Notes under the pieces: generated by a model
The model's input: only the letters and a program-made list of their open reading frames with translations
The model's database searches: none
Told to the model about the DNA's origin: nothing
Part shown: positions 34,580 to 43,489 of the stretch, one piece after another
Numbering within the stretch: position 1 is the stretch's first letter
Layout of the letters: each line of letters starts with the position of its first letter
Origin: Cytobacillus oceanisediminis
Lineage (GTDB): Bacteria; Bacillota; Bacilli; Bacillales; Cytobacillaceae
Length of the DNA stretch: 64,000 nucleotides
Direction of reading: 5' to 3'
Assembly: GCF_007830235.1 (NCBI RefSeq)
Contig: NZ_VLKI01000008.1
Coordinates: forward strand, 50,515-114,514
Translations under genes and position numbers: made by a program

Positions 34580-34941
34580 TTAAGTTTTATATAAATTGCT
34601 ATGTATTACGATATATGATTCGCAATACAGGCATAGTACTAACAATAAAAAGAATTCATGAGAATTGTGCCTCTTGCTGCGGAAAATTTTTGTTCGGCAT
34701 GTTGAATTTTTTAGGCGGACTTCTCTTTAGCCTTGCAATAATGTGAATATGTTTGCAGATAACAAAGAAGTGGAAGTATGGAAGAATATATGAACTCTTG
34801 TATTTATAGAATTCATTAATTTATACTATAAGGAATATTCAGATTTGCACAATGACATAAATCACAGTTTCACATACAAGTGGATTTACTGTTTATTTTT
34901 TTAATCGGGCTTTTTTTAAGAGATAAGTGAGGGAATTAATT
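34580..34941. other. Divergent intergenic region between fixA and the ZIP gene
   Basis: About 360 AT-rich bases must carry both divergent promoters. I see no clean -35/-10 pair for fixA and no known metal-regulator box with confidence. One 15-codon frame starting near 34699 lacks a ribosome-binding site and is not called. Confidence 0.4.
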
Positions 34942-35673
34942 ATGACAGAGGTATTTATCGGCAGTGTGCTATCCGCCTTATCAACAGGATTGGGCGCATT
35001 GCTTATTCTATTTATGAAAGGCTCGGTTACTCATAGATGGCGTGATACATTACTTGCTTTTACAGCGGGGATTATGATGGCTGCATCGACTATGGGGCTT
35101 ATACCCGAGGCGCTTAGTATAGGAGGCTTTATTCCGCTTGCTACGGGAATTTTTTTGGGCGTTTTGGCTCTCACTATTTTAGAAGAAAACATCCCCCATC
35201 TTGATCTGCAGCATTCCAGTAAAGGAATTGAGTTTGATGAGAAAGCCATGCTAATCATTGCTGCAATTACCCTCAATAATATTCCGGAAGGGCTTTCAGT
35301 CGGTGTCAGTTATGCTTCCAGTTCACAGGATACAGGGAATTTAATTGCATTTGCAATCGGGCTCCAAAATGCCCCGGAAGGTCTTCTGGTAGCATTATTT
35401 TTAATTAACCAGAAAATCAGCAAGCTAAAGGCATTTATAATTGCCACATTAACAGGAGCAATTGAAATTGTTATGTCTCTCCTCGGCTTCTATTTGACTT
35501 CTTATATTGAGTTTCTTGTTCCCTACGGTTTGGCCTTCGCTGCAGGGGCTATGCTGTTTATTATTTATAAGGAGTTAATTCCGGAAAGCCATGGAGATGG
35601 GAATGAACGTACATCCACCTACTCGTTTATAATCGGACTTTTATTTATGATTTTCCTTATCGAGATATTCTAA
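34942..35673 (+). CDS. ZIP family metal transporter
   Basis: This is a 243-residue membrane protein with about eight helices. The metal-binding helices show NNIPEGLSVGVSYA (about 109-122) and the later QNAPEGLLVALF, the two H/N-x-x-P-E-G motifs of GufA/ZIP-type zinc or iron importers. ATG at 34942 follows GTGAGGGAA. It is transcribed divergently from fixABCX, alone, and closed by a strong terminator. The substrate is probably zinc, inferred from the family. Confidence 0.85.
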   Translation: MTEVFIGSVLSALSTGLGALLILFMKGSVTHRWRDTLLAFTAGIMMAASTMGLIPEALSIGGFIPLATGIFLGVLALTILEENIPHLDLQHSSKGIEFDEKAMLIIAAITLNNIPEGLSVGVSYASSSQDTGNLIAFAIGLQNAPEGLLVALFLINQKISKLKAFIIATLTGAIEIVMSLLGFYLTSYIEFLVPYGLAFAAGAMLFIIYKELIPESHGDGNERTSTYSFIIGLLFMIFLIEIF

Positions 35674-35706
35674 TTTTAAAAGGATCCTCACGGGATCCTT
35701 TTAAAA
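35674..35706 (+). terminator. Terminator of the ZIP gene
   Basis: TTTTAAAAGGATCC and GGGATCCTTTTAAAA form a long, near-perfect stem with A/T flanks, active in either direction. Confidence 0.85.
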
Positions 35707-35769
35707 TTGCTTTGCAATATTCCTATTAAAGTTCTTTGCCTTCCTTATTATATATATTTGCTGTTATCT

Positions 35770-36003
35770 TCAAACAACAGCCTTCTTCCATAAAAGAATC
35801 ATTTGTCTGATTGAAATTTTCATTCTTTTCTTATGTTCTTCCTCTTTTTTAATGGCACATTGATATTCATAAATTAATTGATCAAGCTCCTGGCTGCAGC
35901 GTATTGTTTCTTCGCTGGCTAGTCCATTTTTCTTTGCCGTTTCTATCATTTTTTCTCTCTTTTGCTGAATTTCAGCCAGCATAACTGTTCTTTTATGGCG
36001 CAA
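35770..36003 (-). CDS. Spo0E-family aspartyl-phosphate phosphatase
   Basis: This is a 77-residue protein. The SQELDQLIYEY segment (about 37-47) is the S-x-x-L-D motif of Spo0E phosphatases, which remove phosphate from Spo0A~P and delay sporulation. TTG at 36003 is the start, with AGGAGG upstream. In B. subtilis spo0E also lies just downstream of mtnD, so this is probably its orthologue. A basic C-terminal tail follows the motif. No nearby terminator is evident. Confidence 0.78.
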   Translation of the reverse strand: MRHKRTVMLAEIQQKREKMIETAKKNGLASEETIRCSQELDQLIYEYQCAIKKEEEHKKRMKISIRQMILLWKKAVV

Positions 36004-36037
36004 CTTCTTTTCCTCCTACTCCTATCCCTTTATCCAT

Positions 36038-36193
36038 TTAAATAAATGAAAATATGGCTACTTGAAGCATTATTACAAGAATTTCTATAAATGTAAATAG
36101 ATTCGCAATATTAGACAATCTTTTTCCAAAAGAATTTAAATCGACAGTAATTTTACCTTTTCCTTCTTGCTTTTCGACATAACAAGCCAACAT
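36038..36193 (-). CDS. Possible small membrane protein (51 aa)
   Basis: This is a frame of 51 codons with a charged N-terminal half and a hydrophobic C-terminal segment (FTFIEILVIMLQVAIFSFI), possibly a tail anchor. The ribosome-binding site is weak. In B. subtilis small genes ykvA and eag occur at this locus, but I cannot show orthology. It is low confidence. A longer frame reading back through the mtnD terminator is rejected. Confidence 0.3.
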   Translation of the reverse strand: MLACYVEKQEGKGKITVDLNSFGKRLSNIANLFTFIEILVIMLQVAIFSFI

Positions 36194-36285
36194 TATCCAG
36201 TGTTTTCGACGATGTTTTAGTTGGAATTTCCGGATGTTTATTTGTAAAAAATAACCATTCGTTATTGTGGAAAAATGAAAGACAA

Positions 36286-36315
36286 AAATCCCTTTGCCGC
36301 TTGGCAAAGGGATTT
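36286..36315. terminator. Terminator of the mtnWXBD operon
   Basis: AAATCCCTTTGCC (36286-36298) pairs with GGCAAAGGGATTT (36303-36315) around a GCTT loop, five bases after the mtnD stop. It is followed by Ts on both strands. Confidence 0.88.
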
Positions 36316-36319
36316 CATT

Positions 36320-36853
36320 TTAATTATGAACCTCTTCCTTTTCATAGATTGGGACCCAGCCCTCTGTAGTCACAAAAATACGGATAGCAACAACCTTCCG
36401 ATCTTCCTGCAAAGTAAAATAATGGCGGATGTTTTCAGGTACAGAAATTAAGTCTCCGGGATTCAGAAAAACCTCAAAGAATTCTTCATTTTTTCCTTGG
36501 ATGATAAAAACTCCATGACCGCTGACAATAAATCTTACTTCATCATCTGTATGATGGTGTTCCTGCTGGAAATTCTGAAGAAGCTGATCCAAGTTTGGCG
36601 TATTCTCTGAAAGGGAAATAACGTCTTGGGCCTGATAGCCTCTTCTCTCGGAAATATCTTTAATTTCTTCAGAAAATGTATCCAGAATCACTTGCTTTTC
36701 TTCATCAGAAAGCAGATATTTCTCCTGAAGGTTTTCAGGAAGCTTATCAATTGCCCATTGTTCATAAATAACTTCCTGCTTTTCAAGGAAAGCTGCAACC
36801 TCTTCCTGGTTTCTGATTTCTTGTTTTGTGCTTTGTAATACGATGTGTGCCAA
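36320..36853 (-). CDS. mtnD: Acireductone dioxygenase
   Basis: This is a 177-residue cupin that cleaves acireductone with O2 to give 2-keto-4-methylthiobutyrate and formate (iron form). The metal ligands are H, H and E in REHHHTDDEVRFI plus H in NIRHYFTL. MtnD closes the methionine salvage pathway. The start is taken as TTG at 36853, which aligns with B. subtilis MtnD (M-A-x-I...). The upstream GGAAGGA serves it. A miniature element (copy G) lies between mtnB and this gene, only 36 bases before its start. Confidence 0.9.
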   Translation of the reverse strand: MAHIVLQSTKQEIRNQEEVAAFLEKQEVIYEQWAIDKLPENLQEKYLLSDEEKQVILDTFSEEIKDISERRGYQAQDVISLSENTPNLDQLLQNFQQEHHHTDDEVRFIVSGHGVFIIQGKNEEFFEVFLNPGDLISVPENIRHYFTLQEDRKVVAIRIFVTTEGWVPIYEKEEVHN

Positions 36854-36889
36854 AGTCACCAATCCTTCCATTTGTAAATTATCATTTTC

Positions 36890-37145
36890 CAATCTGTTAA
36901 ACTTGAGTGTTGATTTCCGCTGCAGGCACTCAGCGAACCGCGGGCTACCGGGAGCCTCCTCGGCGATATGCGCCTGTGGGGTCTCCCTGGGTACGCTTCT
37001 CCCGCAGGACTTTGAAAAAGCTTCTTCGATTTAACATCGCACAAAGGAAATGCGGATGCATTTTCGAGGATCTCGTGCCCTCCACTCCAATCAACACGGT
37101 GCTAAATAAGCGATTAGCAATATCACAACATACTTTAAATAATCC
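36890..37145 (+). repeat. Miniature inverted-repeat element, copy G, decayed (about 256 bp)
   Basis: The family core is intact (ACTCAGCGAACCGCGGG, GGAGCCTCCTCGGCG, TCCCGCAGGACTTTGA, AAATGCGGATGCATTT), but the ends have drifted (CAATCTGTTAAACTTG; right end ACTTTAAATAATCC), and no 8-bp duplication is visible. It separates mtnB and mtnD inside one operon. Confidence 0.65.
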
Positions 37146-37179
37146 AACTAAAGGCAACATGCACTATTATTAAAGTTAA

Positions 37180-37815
37180 TTACACGACTTTAAATAACTG
37201 ATAAGGCTTATGTTCCAGCAGCCTTAACTGATAACGAAATAAAAACTCAGAAGCTTCGAGTACTTTTTTTGCTTCAAAAGATGTTTTTCCCCAAACGGTA
37301 ATTCCATGGTTTCTAATTAAAACAGCACCTGCATCTTCACTTATATGGGAGGAAAAACATTTGGCGAGCGTAGGAATATGCGCATGATTCGGAATAATCG
37401 GAATCCGAAGAACAGCATCCTCCTCCCATTTATCAAATGCCTTAATGAGTTCTTGTCCTTTGAATGTGACTGCCTCCTGGTCGCCATAAATTTCCGATAT
37501 GACATTATTGTCAATAGTATGGACGTGAAGGCTGCACCCTGCTTTCGTTTTCCGGTAAATCTCCACATGTAATAGCGTTTCCGCAGAAGGCTTTAGATGG
37601 GTCTCCTCAACAGGGCGCCCAATTTCATCAACAAGGAGGAAATCCTCCTTTGTCCGTTTCCTTTTATCCTTCCCGCTTGCTGTTACAAGGAATTGAAGGG
37701 GGCTGTCGGAGACCTTGATCGCCAAATTGCCGCTAGTCCCCATAAACCAGTCTCTTTCAGCCAATTCATCTTTTATATCAGCAAGCTCTTTCCATTTTTC
37801 TTCCGCTAAGCTCAT
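37180..37815 (-). CDS. mtnB: Methylthioribulose-1-phosphate dehydratase
   Basis: This is a 211-residue class II aldolase-family zinc enzyme. It dehydrates methylthioribulose 1-phosphate to 2,3-diketo-5-methylthiopentyl 1-phosphate. Zinc ligands are in HVHTID (two histidines) and NHGITVWG (one), and the acidic [10 protein letters not shown] segment forms the site. It overlaps mtnX by four bases. The downstream partner mtnD is separated by a miniature element. Confidence 0.93.
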   Translation of the reverse strand: MSLAEEKWKELADIKDELAERDWFMGTSGNLAIKVSDSPLQFLVTASGKDKRKRTKEDFLLVDEIGRPVEETHLKPSAETLLHVEIYRKTKAGCSLHVHTIDNNVISEIYGDQEAVTFKGQELIKAFDKWEEDAVLRIPIIPNHAHIPTLAKCFSSHISEDAGAVLIRNHGITVWGKTSFEAKKVLEASEFLFRYQLRLLEHKPYQLFKVV

Positions 37816-38474
37816 AAGCTCACCCCATTTACATTTTTCAAAATATCAATGCATTCATAAAACGTTTCAAATTCGTGATAATTAAGATTCATTTCTTTGC
37901 TTTTCTCTATCAGCAAGTCTCTTGCAATAACTAAATCTGCCTGTTTTGCAGCCTCCAGATCGGTAACAGAATCCCCTATGACAATTTTATAGGTATCTCC
38001 AGCCTCAAGCTTTCTCATAATAGAAGGCTTGCAGCAGCCGCAACTGTTTTCACATTCATCATCACAGCTATGGGGCCATAAAATTTTGATTGTTTCGCCG
38101 CTAAAATCTGAACCATTGCAATAAACAGCTTCAAATGGGCCATATTTCTCTAAAACTGGCTGCACAAAAAAGTCAATTCCTCCACTGACAATATAAAGCG
38201 GTATATTTTCTTTTTTCAAATAATCCACAAATTCCTGAAAACCGGTTCTTATCTTGCCATTGTCCAATGTGAATTTTATAATGTCTTCCTTAAGGCTGCA
38301 TGGAAGGAGGGAAAACATCTTCCCTACTCCTTCCTGAATTGAAATTTGCTGGGACAATATTTTATTCTTTATCTCTTCCCATTCAGGCGGGGCAAATTCT
38401 TTCATAATGTTAATGATGTTATCTTTTTCCGTAATGGTTCCGTCAAAATCACAAAAAACAGCTATATTAGGCAT
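37812..38474 (-). CDS. mtnX: HK-MTPenyl-1-P phosphatase
   Basis: This 220-residue HAD phosphatase acts after the RuBisCO-like enolase MtnW and releases acireductone. The nucleophile block [12 protein letters not shown] is at about 7-18, and [20 protein letters not shown] is the last HAD motif. A cysteine-rich stretch ([12 protein letters not shown]) sits in the cap. The start overlaps the mtnW stop by eight bases; the end overlaps mtnB by four, giving tight coupling. Confidence 0.93.
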   Translation of the reverse strand: MPNIAVFCDFDGTITEKDNIINIMKEFAPPEWEEIKNKILSQQISIQEGVGKMFSLLPCSLKEDIIKFTLDNGKIRTGFQEFVDYLKKENIPLYIVSGGIDFFVQPVLEKYGPFEAVYCNGSDFSGETIKILWPHSCDDECENSCGCCKPSIMRKLEAGDTYKIVIGDSVTDLEAAKQADLVIARDLLIEKSKEMNLNYHEFETFYECIDILKNVNGVSL

Positions 38475-39699
38475 TCTTAGCTTTCACCTCTGTATGTCCC
38501 CATAAATCTATCGCCTTTTTTAGTTCTGGATAATCTGAAAGAGATTCAGATAATGAATTTCCATTTAAAGTTAAATCAATCGCTTGGCGGAAGGCTAAGC
38601 CGCCGCCTTTTGCTCCATCCGGATGCCCATGTACTCCCCCGCCCGCATTAATCACACTGTCTGTTCCAAAGTCATGGTAAAGCAGCGGCACTAGGCCTGG
38701 ATGAATACCTGCTGATGGTACCGGAAACGTCTTTTTGCAGAAATCTTCGGATGTTAATGATTGCCCTATCGAAATCGCCTGCTCCTTTTCTAGTGCCACT
38801 GAACCATATGGTGAAGGGAAAAGCGATAAATCCGCTCCTGCATACCTGAGAAGCTTGCCCAGAAGCAGTGAGTAAGAAATTCCATAGATGCTTGAAGCAG
38901 ACAGGGCACCGCTGACAGCAGGGTGTGCCATAATCGGCAGCCCAATCCCGTCATCTTCTCTTAACTCCTGCAGAACATCCAGTCCATATGCAAAGACATT
39001 AAACAGGAGAAGGTCCGCACCAAGGCTTGCTGCTTTTCTGGCTTTCGCTTTCAAATCAAAGGTCCTGCCTGTTAAATTCACTGCATAAAGTGTGCGGTGA
39101 CCGGTTTCTTCAAAAACCTGGCCAAGCACCTTTTTACCTTCCGTAATCCTTTCTTCAAAAGGGGTGAGTTCATTTTCAAATAAAATTTCATCATCTTTCA
39201 CAATGTCGATGCCGCCATGTGCTTGTTCCCTCAACTGTGAAGTTAAAAAATTCATATCCTTGCCGAGAACACCTTTAAAAATGCTCATCAGCAGCGGCCT
39301 GCTGCGGACATTCAACTTTTCTCTTAAACCTTCAATCCCAAACCGAGGGCCAGGGAAAAAGCTTTTGATCTCATTGGAAAACTGTAAATCTATTAACTTA
39401 ATCTTCCCGTCCAGTGATAGCTTTCCAAAAACTGTTGTTAAAATAGCTGGCAAATCCGGACTGAAATTAGCAGTTGGATAGGCGATTTTAATGATGGCGG
39501 CCGTTTCCTTGCTGCCTTCTGCTGTTAAAAGGACTTCAACCGAAACAACTCTGCCTTTATGCTTACGAAGCTGATTTTTTTCCAGTACAGGTAAATGAGT
39601 CCATGAACCGACCGTTAGGCCTAATGCGATTTCCTCTGCTTTTTTCTCAGGATTATGTTTTGCATCATGAATTAGATATGTTGCGATAATTTCACTCAT
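38467..39699 (-). CDS. mtnW: 2,3-diketo-5-methylthiopentyl-1-P enolase (RuBisCO-like)
   Basis: This 410-residue RuBisCO-like protein tautomerises the diketo sugar phosphate in methionine salvage. The active-site loop [12 protein letters not shown] holds the lysine that is carbamylated in RuBisCO. The rest matches type IV RLPs of Bacillus. The start is ATG at 39699 because AAAGGAAG precedes it and the N-terminus MSEIIATYL fits B. subtilis MtnW. It is the first gene of mtnWXBD, behind the SAM riboswitch. Confidence 0.94.
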   Translation of the reverse strand: MSEIIATYLIHDAKHNPEKKAEEIALGLTVGSWTHLPVLEKNQLRKHKGRVVSVEVLLTAEGSKETAAIIKIAYPTANFSPDLPAILTTVFGKLSLDGKIKLIDLQFSNEIKSFFPGPRFGIEGLREKLNVRSRPLLMSIFKGVLGKDMNFLTSQLREQAHGGIDIVKDDEILFENELTPFEERITEGKKVLGQVFEETGHRTLYAVNLTGRTFDLKAKARKAASLGADLLLFNVFAYGLDVLQELREDDGIGLPIMAHPAVSGALSASSIYGISYSLLLGKLLRYAGADLSLFPSPYGSVALEKEQAISIGQSLTSEDFCKKTFPVPSAGIHPGLVPLLYHDFGTDSVINAGGGVHGHPDGAKGGGLAFRQAIDLTLNGNSLSESLSDYPELKKAIDLWGHTEVKAKNA

Positions 39700-39734
39700 A
39701 TATTTTCTTCCTTTCATTTCGGCAAGTCCGGGCA

Positions 39735-39765
39735 ATAAAAAAACCTCTTCAAATAAGAAGAGGTT
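39735..39765 (-). terminator. Riboswitch-controlled terminator before mtnW
   Basis: On the minus strand AACCTCTTC, a six-base loop and GAAGAGGTT form a stem followed by Ts. The competing antiterminator pairs AAGAAGATGTTAG with CTAACCTCTTCTT, so binding of SAM favours termination. Confidence 0.9.
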
Positions 39766-39784
39766 AGCAGATTAAACTAACATC

Positions 39785-39891
39785 TTCTTATCTATCAGCT
39801 TTAATAAGCTGCAAGAATTAGCACCGTGCTTACTGGTAAGTCGGTTGCCGGGCTTCATAGGGCTAGTCCCTCCGCCTGCTCTTGATAAGAA
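39785..39891 (-). promoter_or_regulatory. SAM-I riboswitch (S-box)
   Basis: On the minus strand the conserved S-box blocks appear in order: TTCTTATCAAGAG, GGCGGAGGGACTAGCCC, ATGAAGCCCGGCAACC, CACGGTGCTAATTCTTGCAG, and the closing GATAGATAAGAA that completes P1. It precedes mtnW and is followed by its terminator at 39735-39765. High S-adenosylmethionine is expected to stop transcription. Confidence 0.96.
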
Positions 39892-39984
39892 AACGAAAAT
39901 TAGTATTTAGTTAATTTCGAATTAAAATTTAATTAGGATTATGACAGGGTTAAACCTGTTTGTCAATTGTTTATATGAAAAATT

Positions 39985-41157
39985 TTAAAATAAATTTAAC
40001 TTCCTAATTCGCTCCACTGCTTCTTTAAGTCTCTCCTCTGAGGTGAGCAGGCCTACACGCACATATCCTTCCCCATATTTTCCAAACCCGATGCCAGGCG
40101 CAACGGCAATATGGGCTTTTTCGAGCAAATGATCAGCAAATTCTTCGGATGAACAACCTTCTGGTACCTTTAACCAAGCAAAGAAAGACCCTTCAGGTGC
40201 TTTGACATCCCATCCTATTTCCTGAAGGCCTGAAATGAATGCATTCCGCCTGCTTTCGTATAGGGCATTCAGTTCTTTGACACATTCCTGTGATTCAGTA
40301 AGTGCAGCTGCAGCAGCTTCCTGGACAGCCCCAAACAAGCTTACATATAGATGATCCTGCAAAAGGTTCAAGGCAGAAATAACACTCGCATTTCCAACCG
40401 CAAAACCGATTCTCCAGCCTGCCATATTATATGTTTTTGAAAGAGTATAAATTTCAATTCCTGCTTCTTTTGCTCCCTTTGCTTGTAGAAAGCTGACCGG
40501 CTTCTTGCCGTCAAAGCCAATGCCGCCATAAGCAAAGTCGTGAATAATGCAAATTCCATGTTTTTTGCCGAGCTCAACTGTTTCCTGGAAAAATTTTTCA
40601 CTGGCCACGGCTCCAGTGGGATTGTTTGGATAATTGAGGAACATAAGTTTAGCAGCATTAAGCTGTTCATCTGTAAGCTGGCTGTAAAGAGGCAAAAAGC
40701 CGTTTTCCTCTTTTAACGGCATTGTCGCCATTTCTGCTTTTGCCAGCGCTACACCTGACCAATAATCTGGATAACCGGGATCTGGCACAAGAACAGTATC
40801 GCCAGGGTTTAACAAGCATTGAGGAATTTCAACCAGGCCAGCCTTTCCTCCAAACAATATGGCGACTTCGGTTTCCGGATCTACATCTACATCATATTCC
40901 CTTTTATAAAAATCAGCAGCCGCCTTTTTCAGATACGGAAATCCCTGAAACGGAGAGTATCTGTGATTTACTGGCTTTTCGGCTGCGCTTTGGAGCTTTT
41001 TAACAATATGGACGGGAGTGGGCTGATCGGGATTTCCTTGCCCAAGATTGATCACATCATGGCCTTGTTCAAGTTGTTTCCCAACCTTCGATACTAAAGA
41101 TGCGAAAAATTGCTTCGGCAAACTTTTCAGCAAATCTGAATGTGGATAATTAATCAA
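39985..41157 (-). CDS. mtnE: PLP-dependent aminotransferase MtnE (YkrV type)
   Basis: This is a 390-residue class I aminotransferase. The PLP lysine is in YTLSKTYNMAGWRIGF, with YPNNPTGA, the aspartate in HDFAYGGIGF, and the arginine of GYVRVGL at the end. It converts 2-keto-4-methylthiobutyrate to methionine, the last salvage step. It is upstream of mtnW on the same strand but separated by about 285 bases containing the SAM riboswitch, so it is a separate unit. mtnU is divergent from it. Confidence 0.87.
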   Translation of the reverse strand: MINYPHSDLLKSLPKQFFASLVSKVGKQLEQGHDVINLGQGNPDQPTPVHIVKKLQSAAEKPVNHRYSPFQGFPYLKKAAADFYKREYDVDVDPETEVAILFGGKAGLVEIPQCLLNPGDTVLVPDPGYPDYWSGVALAKAEMATMPLKEENGFLPLYSQLTDEQLNAAKLMFLNYPNNPTGAVASEKFFQETVELGKKHGICIIHDFAYGGIGFDGKKPVSFLQAKGAKEAGIEIYTLSKTYNMAGWRIGFAVGNASVISALNLLQDHLYVSLFGAVQEAAAAALTESQECVKELNALYESRRNAFISGLQEIGWDVKAPEGSFFAWLKVPEGCSSEEFADHLLEKAHIAVAPGIGFGKYGEGYVRVGLLTSEERLKEAVERIRKLNLF

Positions 41158-41189
41158 AGTTTTTCACCTGCTTTAAATATTTAGTACGT

Positions 41190-41300
41190 GTTTAAAAAGG
41201 TGGACAAAAAGATCCAAGGAGGTAAAGGAGCGGAGCGCTAGCTTGCAGCTGCTTCAGCAAAAACCAGATTTGACCGTTATTTTTCCCGGACTTTTTGAAC
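41190..41300. repeat. Second repeat-like element with imperfect inverted ends (111 bp)
   Basis: The ends GTTTAAAAAGGTGGACAAAA and (reverse complement of the right end) GTTCAAAAAGTCCGGGAAAA match at about 14 of 20 positions. The interior is GC-rich (GAGCGGAGCGCTAGC). It lies between mtnE and mtnU and is seen once in this window. Mobile origin is inferred. Confidence 0.4.
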
Positions 41301-41443
41301 TTCATTTTAAAAAAAGATTGAAAATATAGTCACAAATGATATAACGTAAATGATAAGTTGTAAAGTTAAATTTTGAATATTGTTATCTATCGGACTAATT
41401 TTAACATAAGTAAAAGAGAATAGAATGAATGCGGGGGATTTTC

Positions 41444-42229
41444 ATGAAATTAAAGATTACTTGTTTGCAGATGGATATTATGTTTGGCAAACCAAAAAAG
41501 AATTATGAAGCAGCCGATGCAATGATTGAAAAGGCGCTAACATCAAACCCTGATGTTATCGTACTTCCAGAGCTTTGGACGACAGGCTATGATTTAACCA
41601 GATTGGATGATATAGCAGATCAGGGTGCCGCTGCAGCCCTCGCCTTTTTAAAAGGGATTGCGAAAAACAATCATGTTCATCTGGTGGGTGGATCTGTTGC
41701 AAATAAAACTGCCGATGGCGTTTACAATACTCTTTTAGTCGTGGATAAAAATGGAGAACCTATCCACCAGTACAGCAAGCTGCATTTATTCAAGCTCATG
41801 AATGAGCATCTCTATTTAACTGGGGGTAAAGCGAAGGGTGCATTTTCATTGGAAAATAGACTGTTTGCAGGGATGATTTGCTATGATATCCGTTTTCCGG
41901 AGTGGATACGGGCCCATACAGCGGAAGGGGCAGAAGCCTTATTTGTTGTAGCTGAATGGCCATTGGCCAGACTGGCCCATTGGCGTGCACTTTTAATTGC
42001 ACGAGCCATTGAAAACCAATGCTATGTGATTGCCTGCAATCGGGCAGGGTCTGACCCTGAGAATGTATTTGCCGGTCATTCCATGATCATTGATCCTTGG
42101 GGAGAAGTTCTAGCCGAAGGTTCAGAGGATAAAGAAATCGTGGAGGCTGAAATTGACCTTGACAAGGTGAAGGAAGTCCGTACAATGATTCCTATTTTCA
42201 CGGACCGCAGGCCTGAATTTTATCAATAA
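41444..42229 (+). CDS. mtnU: Omega-amidase/nitrilase MtnU (YkrU type)
   Basis: This is a 261-residue carbon-nitrogen hydrolase. The catalytic Glu-Lys-Cys are in VLPELWTTGY, YSKLHLF and GMICYDIRFPEW. MtnU hydrolyses the 2-oxoglutaramate produced when MtnE uses glutamine, pulling the transamination forward. It is divergent from mtnE. ATG at 41444 follows GGGGG; earlier ATGs are less well placed. Confidence 0.88.
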   Translation: MKLKITCLQMDIMFGKPKKNYEAADAMIEKALTSNPDVIVLPELWTTGYDLTRLDDIADQGAAAALAFLKGIAKNNHVHLVGGSVANKTADGVYNTLLVVDKNGEPIHQYSKLHLFKLMNEHLYLTGGKAKGAFSLENRLFAGMICYDIRFPEWIRAHTAEGAEALFVVAEWPLARLAHWRALLIARAIENQCYVIACNRAGSDPENVFAGHSMIIDPWGEVLAEGSEDKEIVEAEIDLDKVKEVRTMIPIFTDRRPEFYQ

Positions 42230-42233
42230 AATA

Positions 42234-42264
42234 CGCAGGGCCCTTGCTTTTAAAGGGGCCTGCC
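42234..42264 (+). terminator. Probable terminator of mtnU
   Basis: CAGGGCCC (42236-42243) and GGGGCCTG (42255-42262) form a stem with one mismatch; the T-tract is weak. Confidence 0.45.
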
Positions 42265-42273
42265 GTTTGCCGT

Positions 42274-42855
42274 TTACCCTTCAATCTTCGCCCACATTTC
42301 CGGCGGATTTAACTCGTAAATTCCATTTTCCCTGTACATATAATGATTGATGATGAATTCCCTGCGTATCGTGGCGTAATCTTCATGGAACTGTTTAATA
42401 TATTCATTGAGTTCTTTTTCTTCGTATTTTTTCCCCATTTTCAGCCCTTTTATAAGATGCTCAAAAACCATTAGCTTCTTCTTTCTCTGGGCTGGAATAT
42501 TTTTCAGCTTTCCGTCGCTTGTAAAGAAATTATCGATAACCTTCTGATTCTCGATATTCAATTCTTCCATCTTTTTCACTTCCTCCTTATCTGCCAGTTT
42601 GGCAAGTACACTTGACTGCTGTTTCAGCACAGATTCATTCAGATAAAAATAGACAGTATTTTTATCTCTGCGCTGGTAAACCAGGTTTATATCACGCAAT
42701 TTGTTTAAATGATGTGTAATAGTTGGCGGTGTCAAGCCCAGTTTCCCCGCTATTGCCTGCCCATGCAAAGGTCCTTTAGCCAAGAGAAACACAATCCGGA
42801 TTCTTGTGGGATCACCCATTGTTTTATAAAAAGATACTAAACGATTTAATTGCAT
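42274..42855 (-). CDS. ArsR-type regulator with C-terminal DUF2087
   Basis: This is a 193-residue protein. Residues 1-80 form a winged helix (MGDPTRIRIVFLLAKGPLHGQAIAGKLGLTPPTITHHLNKLRDINLV...). The C-terminal part (about 120-190; KKLMVFEHLIKGLKMGKKYEEKELNEYIKQF) is a DUF2087 domain, which is common in Bacillaceae regulators. The ligand and targets are unknown. AAAGGAGG precedes the ATG. It is encoded alone between mtnU and ogt. Confidence 0.82.
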   Translation of the reverse strand: MQLNRLVSFYKTMGDPTRIRIVFLLAKGPLHGQAIAGKLGLTPPTITHHLNKLRDINLVYQRRDKNTVYFYLNESVLKQQSSVLAKLADKEEVKKMEELNIENQKVIDNFFTSDGKLKNIPAQRKKKLMVFEHLIKGLKMGKKYEEKELNEYIKQFHEDYATIRREFIINHYMYRENGIYELNPPEMWAKIEG

Positions 42856-42988
42856 TTAATGTAATTGCCTCCTTTTTTTCGATAAGCACCTAATTAGATA
42901 TATATCAAATTCATTTGTTTTCGTCAACTTTACAAGCAGTGTTTAAAAATAAAAAATCACCCGAAAGGTGATTTTAAAGTAAATATAT

Positions 42989-43489
42989 TTAACTCTTAAA
43001 CCTTGCCCCTTCCAGGAATAGCAGCTTCTCTTTAATATCTGTCCGCGTTCCGGCATATCCTGTGAGAGACTTATTTTTGCCGATTACTCGATGGCATGGA
43101 ATAATAATGGGCAAACGATTTGCTTTGTTTGCCTGACCAATGGCCCGGACCGCTTTTTCTTTTCCAATTTTCAAAGCTATATCCTGATAGCTTCTCGTTT
43201 CACCAAAAGGAATAAGAGAAAGCTCCTTCCACACAGATCTCTGAAAAATGGTACCCTGGGGGTCTACTGGGAGATTAAATTCCTTCCTCTCGCCTTTAAA
43301 ATATTCATCAAGCTGAAGTTTGCATTTCTTAAGCAATGGGTTTGAAGGATCAAACTTCAATTGAAATTCTTCTTCCCCAACAAGAAAATCTTCTTCACCA
43401 ATGTATACTGCCGAAAGCAGCTGCTCTTCAATGACAATATAAATCTCGCCTATTGGCGTTTCCGTTCTCGAATAAATTCTGCTGTTCAT
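42989..43489 (-). CDS. ogt: Methylated-DNA-protein-cysteine methyltransferase
   Basis: This is a 166-residue O6-alkylguanine-DNA alkyltransferase. The acceptor cysteine is in IIPCHRVIG, preceded by the DNA-binding helix RAIGQANKANRLP. It repairs O6-methylguanine in one suicidal transfer. Its start overlaps the stop of the kinase gene by four bases, so it is the second gene of a kinase-ogt operon, as in B. subtilis. Confidence 0.93.
   Translation of the reverse strand: MNSRIYSRTETPIGEIYIVIEEQLLSAVYIGEEDFLVGEEEFQLKFDPSNPLLKKCKLQLDEYFKGERKEFNLPVDPQGTIFQRSVWKELSLIPFGETRSYQDIALKIGKEKAVRAIGQANKANRLPIIIPCHRVIGKNKSLTGYAGTRTDIKEKLLFLEGARFKS

Noticed and set aside
41158-41443. S-box expected before mtnE/mtnU.
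   Set aside because: None of the S-box blocks occurs in this region.
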